Shown here one piece after another: positions 53,055 through 64,000 of a stretch of 64,000 nucleotides of DNA. The position numbers and the translations under genes were made by a program. The stretch lies in assembly GCA_016098155.1 (NCBI GenBank), contig JAAAJB010000004.1, positions 62,001 to 126,000 of the forward strand. The letters run 5' to 3'. The DNA comes from Actinomortierella ambigua (Eukaryota > Mortierellomycota > Mortierellomycetes > Mortierellales > Mortierellaceae). The first letter of the stretch is position 1. Each line of letters begins with the position of its first letter. A model generated the notes under the pieces. That model saw only the letters and a program-made list of their open reading frames with translations, made no database searches and was not told the DNA's origin.

Positions 53055-54263
53055 ATGACCCATCTCCTCGCGGTGCTCGTCACCGTTCTAGCGCAGGCCA
53101 TCCTCCAGGTGTGCGCGATGACCAACCTTCCACAGGAAGGGGCCTATCGTCTCGGGATGGGCACCCTGTATCTCTCGGGCAACGGCGACTACATTGGCGC
53201 GCCGCTTCGTTTCGGATCTGCCATCGAGTCCCGGCTCTGGCAGTTGACAGCCCACGGGAACCAGTTCCACATCCAATCAAGCGACTTTGGTTTCTTTGTC
53301 GGCTATGAGGCATCGGAGCCCAACATGGGCTTGATCTTGACCAAGAAACCCAAGGCTGCTTGGGAATTGGTGCAACTGGACAATGGATTGGTCGAGATCC
53401 ATGTCCCCGGCAAGGATCTGGTTATGGGCCAACTCCCAAGCACTTCTTCCCTTTCCTCTTCATCATCATCATCATCATCTTCTTCTTCTTCATTGCTGGA
53501 TTTTTTACCGTTGCTGGGATTGACTATCCCGGACAAGGAAGGGACCCAGGCTTGGAGGTTTGAACGGTTCGCACTCACCTCTCCTCGCCGCCAAGAGGAG
53601 GCCCCTACGGCGGACATGGGCATGGACGGCAACTTGGACATGGCGGTGGCGGTCCCAGAGGGAGATTATGAGATTCTTCAGCACCACAGGCTTTACCTCC
53701 AACATTACGGCGACCATCCAGGAAGCTCAGTGTTGCTGGGTGACGCTACTATGGCTGCTGCCCGCCAGTCCGACACGGTCTGGCGGGTACGGAGCATTGA
53801 TGGCGGCAGCGGCGATGGCTATCCCCAAGTGACAATCCAGAACCGCGCTTCGGGGCTCTATCTTGGCTATGGCTCGTATGAGAAAGACGACGTTTGGGGT
53901 GGTCCAAGAGAGGGCACTGCCCTCATAGTAGTGAAAGAGCCCGTGGCGTTCTTTCTGGTACGCCGCCGCCGCCGCCGGCTGCATGACCACCACTCACATG
54001 ATCATCATCTTGGAGGTGTTCAAATCATCACTGCACGACGACAACAAAAACAACACAGGCAACACCGCTTCCACGGGCAGGAACTGACGGCGACCGGTCA
54101 CGTATTGTGGAAGGATAAAAATATGATACCTTTCATCGAGCTTACGCGGGCGTCCAAGTGTGACGAGAGGCAGACCTTTGAGTTCCGAACCGTTCATGAC
54201 CATGACTTTGGCGGAGAGCGAGAACAATACCGTCTTCCTGGTAGAAGGGTTCACTCTTGGTAA
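53055..54263 (+). CDS. Secreted protein with two beta-trefoil-like halves
   Basis: Intronless, 402 aa. Residues 1-22 (MTHLLAVLVTVLAQAILQVC) are a signal peptide; the Met at 53055 follows a C-rich leader and CACC. The first half (about 25-190) begins LPQEGAYRLGMGTLYLSGNG and has repeated hydrophobic/Gly units (FHIQSSDFGFFVGYEA, LVEIHVPGKDLVMG). The second half (about 215-370) begins VPEGDYEILQHHRLYLQHYG and contains TVWRVRSI and VTIQNRASGLYLGYGS. This two-fold pattern, with P-x-G-x-Y starts, W-x-V and Y-x-I-x-N strands, resembles fungal beta-trefoil proteins such as mycocypin-type (I66) protease inhibitors or ricin-B-like lectins. Oddities: a 14-residue poly-Ser run (about 136-150) inside the first half, and His/Arg-rich stretches (RRRRRR, HDHHSHDHH) near 318-350. 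Ligand unknown. Confidence 0.7.
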   Translation: MTHLLAVLVTVLAQAILQVCAMTNLPQEGAYRLGMGTLYLSGNGDYIGAPLRFGSAIESRLWQLTAHGNQFHIQSSDFGFFVGYEASEPNMGLILTKKPKAAWELVQLDNGLVEIHVPGKDLVMGQLPSTSSLSSSSSSSSSSSSSLLDFLPLLGLTIPDKEGTQAWRFERFALTSPRRQEEAPTADMGMDGNLDMAVAVPEGDYEILQHHRLYLQHYGDHPGSSVLLGDATMAAARQSDTVWRVRSIDGGSGDGYPQVTIQNRASGLYLGYGSYEKDDVWGGPREGTALIVVKEPVAFFLVRRRRRRLHDHHSHDHHLGGVQIITARRQQKQHRQHRFHGQELTATGHVLWKDKNMIPFIELTRASKCDERQTFEFRTVHDHDFGGEREQYRLPGRRVHSW

Positions 54264-54414
54264 TTCCTTCCCCCTCTTCCTTCCCTCCCTTTTGGCCTGA
54301 GCTGCCTCTTCTCTCATATTTGTTTTGATAAGATGAAGGTAGGAAGGAAAGTCACTTGTATCCCTTTCTGAAGGTAAAAGCAATTTCTTGTTAGTTGTGT
54401 CAGTGATGGCAGTG

Positions 54415-54420
54415 AATAAA
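54415..54420 (+). terminator. Poly(A) signal of the beta-trefoil-like gene
   Basis: AATAAA on the plus strand 152 nt after the stop codon. Confidence 0.5.
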
Positions 54421-54525
54421 CGTGTATAAACTATGGAACTGGTGGATGTATATCAAGGGCTATAGCGAAAACGTCTTCGTGGACCAAAGAAAAAAGTAAA
54501 TTAAAGCAGCATGAGCCTGCTTGCG

Positions 54526-54531
54526 TTTATT
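54526..54531 (-). terminator. Poly(A) signal of the TOK channel gene
   Basis: Plus-strand TTTATT reads AATAAA on the minus strand, 107 nt after the channel stop codon. The gene is convergent with the beta-trefoil-like gene. Confidence 0.5.
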
Positions 54532-54637
54532 CTATTATGTATAAAGGTAGGTGGGTCGATCATGTTTCTTGTAGTCAGCCTTGGACGGTTGGGTGATGTG
54601 GTGAATGTACCGTCACTACCGGCTGCTACTACTACTG

Positions 54638-57600
54638 CTACCGCTGCTGTTGCTGCTGCTGAGCCTTCATCTGCTCTTCAATTTCCCGTTCGCGTGTTCT
54701 CAACCGTCTCCGAAACTCGCGCTCCTCGCGCTCTATCCGCGCCCGCTGTTCCTCCGTGGGGCACACTTCGTTCAGATCCACATCATCCTCAAAGGGCGGT
54801 CGCGCCTGGCTGCCTCGCGTTTCGTTGAAGGGGCCGATGGAGACGTCGGATGTGGCCGAGGTGCTGGAGGTTTGGCGTTGTTGGGTCTCTAATGTTGGAC
54901 GTTGCTGATCCTGTTGCGATGATGGTGATGATGGTTGTTCCTGGTCCGGGGTAATAATCCGTGGTGAAGAGCCCGCTGGAGGCGTCAGGCGGCCACTTCC
55001 GCCACCGCCTATCGGGGCCACGTTGGCGGTTGAGCGGGGCGACAACGCATTCGGCGGAGTACTGCGTCCTTCGGACGGTGACATGGTCCGAGACGGTGCT
55101 GTAGCTGCGACTCTAGCAGCCGCGAAGGCAATGGACGGGATCGATGGAGGAAGTCCAGGATGCGTCATTACTGTTGGTCCGCCGCCGCCACCTCCAGACC
55201 CTGCAGAGATGGACGCTGATCTCGAGCCCGGGCGGGAAGGCGCTCGAGAGCCAGGTCGGGAACCTGGCCTTGAACCGGGCCGTGAACTAGGTCGTGAGCT
55301 ATTGAGCGAGTCAACATGGACAGGTTCGTCAAAGATGGTCATGAGCACCGAGGGAGGGCGCGAAGAAGTTCGTGATCCCGTAGGCGAGACCACAAACGGA
55401 CTGTCCCTGCCTCCAGGTCCTGCTACAGGTCCTCCTACTCCACCGACGCCTCCAAGCTGTTGATGATGATGGGCTGCCACGGCTGATGCAAACGACGCTG
55501 GGTGGAAGGACTGAGGCGACTCTCCGCTACCAACACTACGGCCGCCCGGCGATCCAATGCTTCCGATCAGACTGTTGCGTTGACTCTGCGTTCCGTTGTA
55601 ATAATTGGCAAACAGCGATGGCGCATTGCCTGGGCTGCCACGAACAGAATAGTGGACGTCCGGCTGCTCAAGATCGTCCTCGTGCAGATCGCGGTGGAAA
55701 GACGACAGAATCGACGCCTGGGTCGGGGCAGTATCGGTCGACCTTAGCCTTGGCGACGAAGCCCATGGCGATGGCTGATGTTGCTGCTGCTGATGCTGCT
55801 GTTCTGGCTCAGAGAGATCCATGATAATTTCCGTCGAAGGTGTGTCTACTTCAACGATGCTGGGCATCGTAGTGCCATCATGGGTGCCGCCACTGCTGCT
55901 GGTGCGCGTGCCAATAAGCGGTGTACGCGAGTCAAAAGTCGCCATGCTGCTGTTTGTATTAGTGGGAGATTGCGATGTCACAGGCGACAAGAGAGACGAG
56001 CCGGGTGGCATGTGCACAGCTGTTTCATACGACAGGGGCTCGTTTGTGAAATGGTCGCTGACGGCGACATGTTCCTGTTGGTATGGGTTCAACGAAGGTG
56101 GTGCACTACCTCCTCCGCCCACGTTGTTATCCTGGTTCTGTGCCGTGTTGTCTGGTGGAGGTGAGATGGTGACAATGGTTGACCCACCACTGTGTGGTGA
56201 CGACCGCGTATCAATGCTAGACGCCAGGTCTGCCGCTTCCGAGGATGGCCGCAGTGTCGACGGCGACAAAGGCGATGTCGCTGCCAGTGGAATGTTGATT
56301 CCTCCGCCAGCCAAGACACTGGTCTCCGTCGCTGCCGTCGTGTCCCTCAACGTACTGCTATTTGGGAGCGACTTGAAGAGGTCGCGGCATGATGGGATAT
56401 AGCCTGGTCGATGCTCCCGACCCTCGTCATCTGTATCCTGTCCTGGAGAAGAGGGGTGCTGGCTCAGCTTGCTTTGACTTCCACCTTCGCCGCCACTAGT
56501 AGGTCGGTCGGGTCCTGTCGGGTCGTTACTGTTGGCGACATCATTCGTACTGGTGAAAGGGATACGTCGCCTGGGGGTCAGAGGCGAAGAGCCAATGGCC
56601 GCAGAGGCAGAAGTAGCGCCCTGTTCGTCGGCTCTTGGTAAGGACTGCGACCTCGTGATTCCTGATCCATAGATGCGGTTAAAGTATCCCTGGGTGCCAT
56701 AGAGATCGCCTCGACCAATAGTGCCATAGTAGCCAATCGTTCTGGCATGTTGGATGGTGGCTTGTCGAGGATCCTGGCTCCACACAGTGCCTTGGTTAGC
56801 TGCCCCATAGTCCGATTCAGGTCGTCCGTTGTTTTCGCCAGCTCCACCTATGCCTCCAACACGACGTTGGTGTGGACGTCCCGATGTGTCGATGAAGCGA
56901 ATAGTCGACGGTACTGAGTGGCTGGCATAGTATTCGGCTTGCAGCATTTGTTTGCGCTCTTTGGCCGAGACCATCACAATGCGGCTCTGACGGCGGTTGC
57001 GGCGGCCCCATGTAAATGGCCCATCATTTGTCGTTGGCGCCGTGCTACTGCGTCGAGGGGTGGCATTGTCTGGGCTTACGTTTCCAGTATCACCACCACC
57101 ACCTCCTCCTCCTCGGCCACCTGTACTGGCGATGCTAATAGGTCGCGTTCCGTGTTCTGTTCCACCATCACTGCTGGCGTCGCCATGCAACTCGCGTTGT
57201 AGACGGAGTTGCTGCTGCTGCTGAACCCATTTGAGGCCCTCCATGCCAAGAACGCCGCTGTGAGTGGTCAGGGGTGCATTAGGATCCTCGTTGCGCTCCC
57301 ATCCATACATATCATCGTCGTCATCCTGATCGTCAACAAGGTGGATATGCGCTGCCATCGACTCCGAGGAGAGCGATAGGATGTAAGCAAAGACGGAGAG
57401 GCCCACAAAGACATAGACGTTCCAAAACTCGATGGAGCCTGGTTCTTTAGGCACAAAGTCGCCGAATCCAATGGTTGTCAAAGTCACAAACTATGTGAGC
57501 AAAGAAAGGAAAAAAAAAAGAGGATGCAAATACCAAGGAAAAATATATGAGCGTCAGAGGGCTTTTGGTCCAAGAGTTAATTTTATCTCAAAACTCCAGG

Positions 57601-59085
57601 AAATGAAATTTAGAGGAACAGGCATGCACCCCCACTTACGCAAAAATACAAGGACTCGAGGTATGTCCAGGTCTCAAAGGCACAGAAGACGCCGGCACCA
57701 CCAAACCACATGAGGACCCAGATACACAACATGCGCAAGATCATCTTACGCTTGACAATGACTTTGACCTTTTGCTCCTCCTCCAGTCGGGCAATCGGGA
57801 AGGGTATATCCTTGGCAGACATGCGAGTCTGCACGCGGGTTAGATGAGCCGGTTTGGAGAACTGATCCACCAAGCGCCATTGAAACTGCTCAATGACGGC
57901 ATTTCTCAGAGAAACGACAAAGAAACCCATTGACGAGATACCCAGCAAACCCAGGAAGAAAAAGAGCAGCTGTCCTAATGGTGTTTTTGGGCTGAGATTA
58001 CCATATCCTATTATTGTGAATGGCAAACAAAAAAAAAGAGTATATTGAGTGTATGGTTAGTTCACGTACCCACGAACATGGTGAGACCAAGAGAACAATC
58101 CCTTGGCAACATATGCAATCGGAGTAGGAAAGAAAAAGTCAGTACCGATGGTAGCAAAGGAGACAATGCAAAAGTTGACAGCATCGTCAAAGGGCCACTT
58201 TTCCACGGCCACATAGATGCCAGAGCTGACGATGATCATCGTGGTCATGACAAAGGACGAAAGAATGAGCGCCTTGAGTGTTGCCGTGAGTCCGGGGGAG
58301 GGGAATCCACGCCACCAGTCGACCGTCAGCATCAGGGCGACGATCGTCGAGAACACGACGGTGATCACACAGGCCAAGAAACCGTGTGAAAACTGTCCAT
58401 TTGCTGGCAGCGTATGGGTGCTCAGAAACGTGCCCAATGCCGCCGTACAAAAGATGGCTTCTAGGTAGGCGGTGATGACAGGGATCTTCTTTAGTCCTGG
58501 AAGCTTGTCTAGGATGCGAAGAGTCACACCTAGACATGACAGCACGGTAAACGCAATCGCGCAGCCCAAGAAGACTCGCTCCAGACGACCTAGCTCGCCC
58601 TCGTTTCGGGTTTCAGTCTCGCCTGTGTGTGGATTCAGGACCTTGACTGTGATCCACGTTGGATCGGCCAGGCAGCGGACTACCGTCAGGATCGTGTATG
58701 CTTGTAAGGCAGCAACCGTGAGCGATGGACCAACCTTTTCCAGCCTCGGGTGCGGCATTGGCGGTGGTATCGGGCGCTGCATGGCCAGGATCTGCTCAAT
58801 GTTCTGACCTTCAGGGTGACCATCAGACATCATGTGGTCGCCACCGCCACCACCGGCTGCTCCTCCATCGCCTTGTGTAGCGCTCTGGCCATGGCTCGTG
58901 TAGAACTCGTCGTCATCTGCTCCAGATGCAATAGAGTTGACGTCGCCAATCTGCTTGTTGTAGCTTGAGTCGCGGTAGGCGTAGCTTCGAGGTGTGCCTC
59001 CTCGGTTGGCCTGCGGCTGCGAGTCATGCAGCATAGCAACCTTTACCGGGCCATGGAGCTGCAGGACCGTGGGTGGGTTCCACAT
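54638..59085 (-). CDS. TOK-type two-pore outward-rectifier potassium channel
   Basis: Three exons, complement(54638..57490, 57640..58007, 58146..59085), join in phase (1, then 0) to 1386 aa; yeast TOK1 has 691. TOK channels have eight membrane segments and two pore loops and pass K+ out of the cell on depolarisation. Seen: a Gly/Ser/Pro-rich cytosolic N-terminus (1-125), several hydrophobic segments from about 130 on (AALQAYTILTVVRCLA, VFLGCAIAFTVLSCLGVTL, AIFCTAALGTFLSTH, FLACVITVVFSTIVALMLTV, ALILSSFVMTTMIIVSSGIY), pore 1 with filter TIGYGN formed across the first splice site, a following helix (GQLLFFFLGLLGISSMGFFV), and pore 2 with TIGFGD just after the second splice site. The last about 880 residues are Ser/Pro/Gly/Gln-rich and look disordered, far longer than in yeast. 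Without the first splice the filter would read TIGTDF, which supports the join. Confidence 0.93.
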
Positions 59086-59968
59086 CTCCGATGTGACCTC
59101 GATGCTAGACTAGGCGAATGCGGACTGACAAAGAATAAGGGGAGGGGATAGGAGGAGAAGGTCAAGTCGGAAGGGGGTGAGGGTTTTCAGTGGGTGAGAG
59201 TTGGGGAGAACGAGGAAGGGTCAGGAACTGGGAGGTCAGGAGAGGGTAGGAGAGGTGAAGGGGAGGGAGGAAGGGGGGCAGCAGAGGCTGCACGCGATGT
59301 ATTGACTAAAGAGCGCGCTCGTCTTGTCTGGTGTGGTGTCCAAGGCAGGGCACACACACTGCTAAGAGGAGCTGTTCGCTGTGATGGAACGTCAAGGGTC
59401 TTCTCGCTGTCTTTGGAGAGGCACGCACAGCCACGAGCAAAAATAAGGAACACGAGACTGATGGATTGAGATAGAGGTAGGGATCGAGAAATTAAAGTGA
59501 TAATTGATGGATAGTTTTTGTCCAGAAAGGAGAGAGGAAAGTGGGGTCTGTGGGGGAAAGAAATGAAAGGAGTGAATTGGCCGAATGTGCTGTTCAGTGG
59601 GGGGTGGGGTGAGGGGCGGGGTGCAGGATGAATGCCGATCAAGGTTCGAGGAATGAGAGAGCAGAGCCAAAAACAGGCCTGCCTTGCGGAAGGGGGGGGG
59701 GGTGTTTGTGTGTGTTTGAATGAGAAGCAAGAAGCAATGAATTCCTGGAAATCAAACAAAAAAAAAAGGCGCACACAAACCCATCCCGCACCACCCACAC
59801 AACCTGCAGCTTGTCGGTGTTCTCATTCATTACTGGTATTTACGTTCCGCTGTGAGACAAAAAAAACTCTCAGCACCCTTAAATAATGGGTTCCTGGTGA
59901 CCCATCCACTGATTCGATCACACTTCCCCTCCAATACAAAACGGGAGGAACATTGTCCACACGCACGC
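59086..59968. promoter_or_regulatory. TOK channel promoter and RasGEF 3' flank
   Basis: The minus-strand sequence upstream of the channel start is C/T-rich (CCTCTCCTACCCTCTCC type), as in other leaders here. A 203-codon minus-strand frame in it is rejected as coding. Confidence 0.45.
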
Positions 59969-59974
59969 TTTATT
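59969..59974 (-). terminator. Poly(A) signal overlapping the RasGEF stop codon
   Basis: The minus strand reads GAATAAAG across the stop, so AATAAA overlaps the TAA at 59970-59972. Whether it is used is unknown; its position at the stop would give almost no 3'-UTR. Confidence 0.25.
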
Positions 59975-62900
59975 CGTTTTCATGTTTGTCATCCTTCCCA
60001 ATACTACCATGACTACCACCACCACCACCACCTGTCGAGGACCCTGGCACTGTTACTGTTGTTGCTGCCTCTGCTGCTTGCCTGTCCTCACTCTCGCCCG
60101 AGGAATGGAACGCCGCCTCGGTTTGTTGGTCTTCCAACCCTTGGTTCAAGAGCCTATCCTTGCTCTCTCCGCCGCCCATTGGAGTGGGCAGCGATGGAGA
60201 CAGTAATAACAGCGAAGCTGCACTCTCTTCCTGCATCACAGCTGCCTTATTAGTCTCGACCTTACTGTCCTCCCCCACCGCCCTAAGGCGCTCCCGCTCT
60301 TCTGTGCCTTCTTCCTCGCCACCACCACCTTCTTCTCCACTAGCCTTCTTCGCCTTCTCTTGCCGTTCTGTGCCTTGCTTGCTTCCCACCGGCTCGCCCT
60401 CCACGACCAAATGATCCCCGAGCATCTCGGCCTCGACCAGCATCATCGGCCCTCCAGTTTCGGACGTCGCTGCAAGCCCGAGATCTACATTCGACAGTGT
60501 CGACAGGGATGTGAGCGCCTTGGACGGCGTCGGCAGTGAGACCATGCCGCCAGCAATCCTGCGTCGCTGCCGACCTCTGGAGGGCGAACGTGCTCCTTCT
60601 GGGCTGGTGGAGGGACTCAAGGGACTGGTGCCCTGCGGGGAAGTCGAACTGTCGCGGCCCTTGCGCTCCCCGCTGTCGCTGTCATGAGCCTTTTCACCAG
60701 TCAAATCCTCGTTCAACGCCGCAGAGTCTATATGAAACTCGGGCGTTGCTGGTGTCACGGACTTTTCCTACGAAACAGACGAAAGGCCAGGATCAGAGTG
60801 TTAGACTCGTTGAAGCCCAGATCCTGATGCATTTTACGTGAGGGGAAAAAAATAAGAGTTTGGGAGAGAGAGAGAGAGAGAGAGAGAGGAGAAGGTTCTT
60901 ACCATTGTCTCTGTCTTACTGAGAGTCGCGTGCGAAGCCAGAGAGAGCCGCGCCCGTTCCTGAATAGCCAGCCTCTCTTGCTCGGAAGCCAACACAGTCG
61001 AGTCGGAAGACCGAGGTGGACTGAAAGAGGTGGTAGCCTCCTTGGGCGCCAACCACTGCTGTTGTTCCTCCGTCCTGGTGGTCGGTGGGCTAAGACCAAA
61101 GCTATTGATGCCGCCCGAGTCTACTGCTGCTGTATGATCCGCGCTCTCTGTGTTTTCGCCTGGTTTCAACACTACTCTGGATCGCTTGGTTCGCAGCGTC
61201 CGTATAGGCTCGGCACGTGGGGTGGTGGTGGTGGTAGGCTCATCGCTGGGGGTCGGAGGTTTGACGTATTGTGCAAATGGGTTGGACGAGCTGATAAAGT
61301 TGCTTGGGAAGGGTGTCGTGTCGCTCGTCAGGTCATCGTTTTTTGCTGCCGCGGCCGAGGAGGAAGGCGGGCTACCTTTATCAGATTCATTTGCAGAAGG
61401 CTCGTCCTTGGAAGCACCATGCTCCTGCAGGGTATCCTGCTGATCCAAGCGGGCCATGGAGCTCTCGGAAGCCTTGTGCACGAGATCCAATTGTCGGCGA
61501 AGCGCATCCAACGATGAGAATGCAGCCTCGATAGCAGGGGGACTCTCCTGGCCGCTCAAGACTGGCGAGTGGACGATTTGCTCACCTGTCATGTCCTTCA
61601 GCTCCTCTCCCTGGACGCCGGTATCATTGATGTGGAGCTGATCCTGCTCGGTGCCCTGAGTCATTGGCTCAAAATTTTTCACTGGCCATGGGCTGCTGTT
61701 GGTAGATGATATAACGTCCACATCCTCCCCTTCCTCTGGTGCGTTCGCTGACCCCTGACCCTTCAGCAGATCGTCCTCCTCCAATTCTCGCTGGAACGTG
61801 TGCGATTCTTGGATCAATGTCCGTGATTGCTGAGTGAGGTTATGAAGCCGTCTAAACAAGTCGTCATCCGCTTCCTCTTGGTTTTGAACTCGGCCCTTGC
61901 CCTTGGATTGTTTGGGTGGTGCACTCGCAAAAGACCCAAGTCCTCCACCGTCCTCATCATCACTCGTGCTTGGACTAAGCTCCGCCGGGTTGATGCCCAA
62001 AAAGTCCATGAGATCTGAGGACATCATGGTTCGAGATTGCTTACCCAGGATGGGCAACTCTGTCGATGATGGCTCCTGATCCTGCTGCCGGGTGACAGTG
62101 GCAGTAGTAGTGTTGGTGGCACCGAGATTGTCGTCGCTAAACAGCGCATCATCATCATCCAGATCGCCACTTCCAAGCAACTCATCCATGATAGCGTTCA
62201 GCTCTCCATCCGAGACTGGATCCTCTGGGTTGATAGTGGCTGCATCGAGGGGTCTGGAGGACACTTGAGGCACCAGTGGCTCGCCAATCGTCAGGTCAGC
62301 GGCAGCAACGTGTTCAAACGAATCATCCCCAGCGTGTCCTCCGTCCTCAGCATGGTCGCCGTTATTGTCGTCGTCATCATCGTCGTCGTCATCATCATCA
62401 TCATTCCCATTATCCAGGAGACGGTCGACGCAGGGCAGCACCTCACCGTTGGCAAGAGGCTCAATCTCGAGACTTTCGTCGATGAGCTGCTGTTTGTCGA
62501 GGTACGGCCGCGACAGTAACCAATGATGCAGTGCCGCATCACCGCTACCCAGTGAAGCCAAGTCAACGATGGGCGTCAAAGCATGTCGCAAGCCATCCAC
62601 TGAAACGGGTTCCCGATTCTTGACCGACGACTGCTGGGCATCCTTGTTGTTGCTGCTACTGCTGTTGCTGGTACTACTGCTTCCGTTTCCTGTGCCCTTG
62701 GATGGTTTGTGGTCAAATCCTGCAAGAGGGTGCAAGAGGTCGTCTTGGTTTGCCTCGTTGCTTCTGCATTGAATCAATAGGGCTGTAACAGCAGACAGCT
62801 TGCGTGCGCCAGGGGCAGAGAGCACGACATCGGTCGAACCATCCCTGGTCTCGTGGCCGGTCATATAGGAGTGAAGAATGGCCTTCACCTCCTCCTGGTG

Positions 62901-63931
62901 ATAGCGCATCCAGGGAATGGCGACGAGTGCATCTCGTCCAACATCCTGAAACGCATCCAGCTTGATACGGAGTGTTTCCCTGTACTGCTGTGCATGATTG
63001 TGTTCGTCGGCAATCGTCATCAATTTGCGAAACAGATCCTTTGTTTTGGAGGGCACCCCTGACCACACAGAGTGTGCACGCCTGACCTCAGGGCTTGTGA
63101 GTGTGCGCATGATAGCCATGAAGCTGTTAAAGTTGCGATAGACATGCAAGAGGATGTGGGCAACGCGGATGAGGTGTGCGATGACGTTGGGTGGTGGCAG
63201 GTTGCTGCTTGCGTTGTTGCTATTGTTGCTGCTGTTGGTATTGCTGCTATTACTGCCGTTCCGAGAAGCGTCCCACCCTTGCAGGATATTATGGGCAGCA
63301 CTATGTGTCAGGTAGGCATCAAAGTCGATACAGGCTTGAGCAGGCCAGTGTTTGCGGTCATGACGGACGAGGTCCTTGGGGACGGTGACCTTCTTGAAGA
63401 GAATAGTGTCGATGATGGTTAGCTGGCGCGCAATGACGTCGGCATCCCAGTCGACTAGGGTCTTGTGGGCGACCGACTGAATCTGGGCGTGGACAGCGTC
63501 GACTTTGGCTCGCTGAATGCGCACATCTTCAATCAGGCGTCGAAGTTGAGCCAGATCTCGACTGGCCGAGAGCGATGGGCTCCGAGCCCCTTCTTGTTTG
63601 GCCTGATCCAGTCGGTGGCTAACTTGAGCAAGGTTATAGTTGTGCTCAAGAGCGAGCTTGGTCAGTGGAGAAATGGGTATCAGAGGTATGTGCCTCTTGG
63701 CCTTGTCCCGCTGCAGCAAGTACGAAGCTGACCGGACAGAAGGCGAGGACGAGGGTCTCGATCGCAGTGGAGGCCGAATCGCTGGCTTGGCAGAGATGGT
63801 TGACAAGGAGGCAGACGAGGATGCGGAGGGCATTCTCTTGGCCTGGGCGGCGATGGCTTCGAGCCGGACCAGTACCTCTCGTGCTTGCTGGATCAACAGC
63901 GAGAACCCTTCAGGCACAGCCTCGATAGCAT
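59970..63931 (-). CDS. RasGEF (CDC25-domain) protein, 5' end outside the window
   Basis: Visible exons complement(59970..60767, 60903..63931) encode the last 1275 aa; the acceptor CAATACAG at 63932 shows that coding continues beyond the right edge. RasGEFs load Ras-type GTPases with GTP. The catalytic domain lies at about visible residues 150-390: DWDADVIARQLTIIDTILFK, the ACIDFDAYLTHSAAH segment, VIAHLIRVAHILLHVYRNFN, FMAIMRTLTSPEVRRAHSVW, SKTKDLFRKLMTIA and QQYRETLRIKL. A roughly 20-residue Ser/Asn run is inserted within it before NVIAHL. In many RasGEFs an N-terminal REM domain precedes; none is visible here and it may lie outside. The roughly 850-residue tail is acidic and Ser-rich, with a poly-Asp run near 62380. 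A (GA) run at 60864-60890 lies in the last intron. Confidence 0.88.
60864..60890. repeat. (GA)n microsatellite in last RasGEF intron
   Basis: GA dinucleotide run of about 27 bp next to the donor of the last intron (CT-rich on the coding strand). Confidence 0.9.
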
Positions 63932-64000
63932 CTGTATTGGGACACATGCACATGACACGTTGGTGAGTAAGTGACAAGAGCAGTGAAAAAAAAAACACGA

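Noticed and set aside
59187..59798. 203-codon minus-strand ORF upstream of the TOK channel
   Set aside because: Composition is Pro/Ser/His from a CT-rich leader; no domain or splice evidence.

Overview
The window is nuclear DNA of a filamentous fungus. The genes are cut by many short GT-AG introns (roughly 80-600 nt). Promoters and leaders are CT-rich, 3' ends carry AATAAA-type signals, and proteins carry long poly-Ser, poly-Asn, poly-Gln or poly-Gly tracts. The gene content (full-length Mediator subunit 23, an animal-type phosphorylase-kinase regulatory subunit, a TOK potassium channel, a kinase/Sel1-repeat protein, secreted beta-trefoil and cyanovirin-like proteins) fits an early-diverging fungus, most likely Mortierellomycota. 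That placement is inference; no rRNA or other marker is present.

Layout. 0-16 kb is mostly housekeeping: a complex I ESSS-type subunit (-) divergent from the FACT subunit POB3 (+), a membrane-anchored pepsin-like aspartic protease (+), Mediator subunit MED23 in about 16 exons (+), and an NKAP-family RS protein (-) convergent with MED23. 17.3-21 kb holds a TKL-like pseudokinase (DFG changed to AFG) fused to 24 Sel1-like repeats (-). 21.7-22.4 kb is an isolated exocyst Sec6 C-terminal fragment (-). 23.2-28.9 kb is a complete phosphorylase-kinase alpha/beta-type regulatory subunit (+).

28.9-37.6 kb is an accessory, repeat-rich island with a different texture. It has a small CVNH (cyanovirin-N homology) secreted protein, a broken copy of the 3' end of the phosphorylase-kinase gene carrying a 40-bp fold-back insertion, and a tandem pair of about 1.2-kb units. 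Each unit encodes an 87-aa, four-cysteine small secreted protein behind a conserved promoter block and a probable 5'-UTR intron. A third copy of that promoter, without its gene, follows the phosphorylase-kinase stop codon. Degenerate ORFs fill the rest.

37.6-64 kb returns to ordinary genes: ribosomal protein L12 (uL11) with a 9-nt last exon (-), a RhoGAP protein (-), a very low-complexity 1469-aa protein with a PAS-like segment (+), a secreted beta-trefoil-like protein (+), a TOK-type two-pore potassium channel with a very long disordered tail (-), and a RasGEF protein (-) whose 5' part runs off the right edge. Several of these (RhoGAP, RasGEF, pseudokinase, phosphorylase-kinase subunit, K+ channel) are signalling proteins, but nothing shows that they form one pathway. 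Exon joins were inferred by eye from splice consensus, reading phase and family similarity. The 5' ends of the Sel1 and RhoGAP genes and the exon 2/3 join of MED23 are the least certain.
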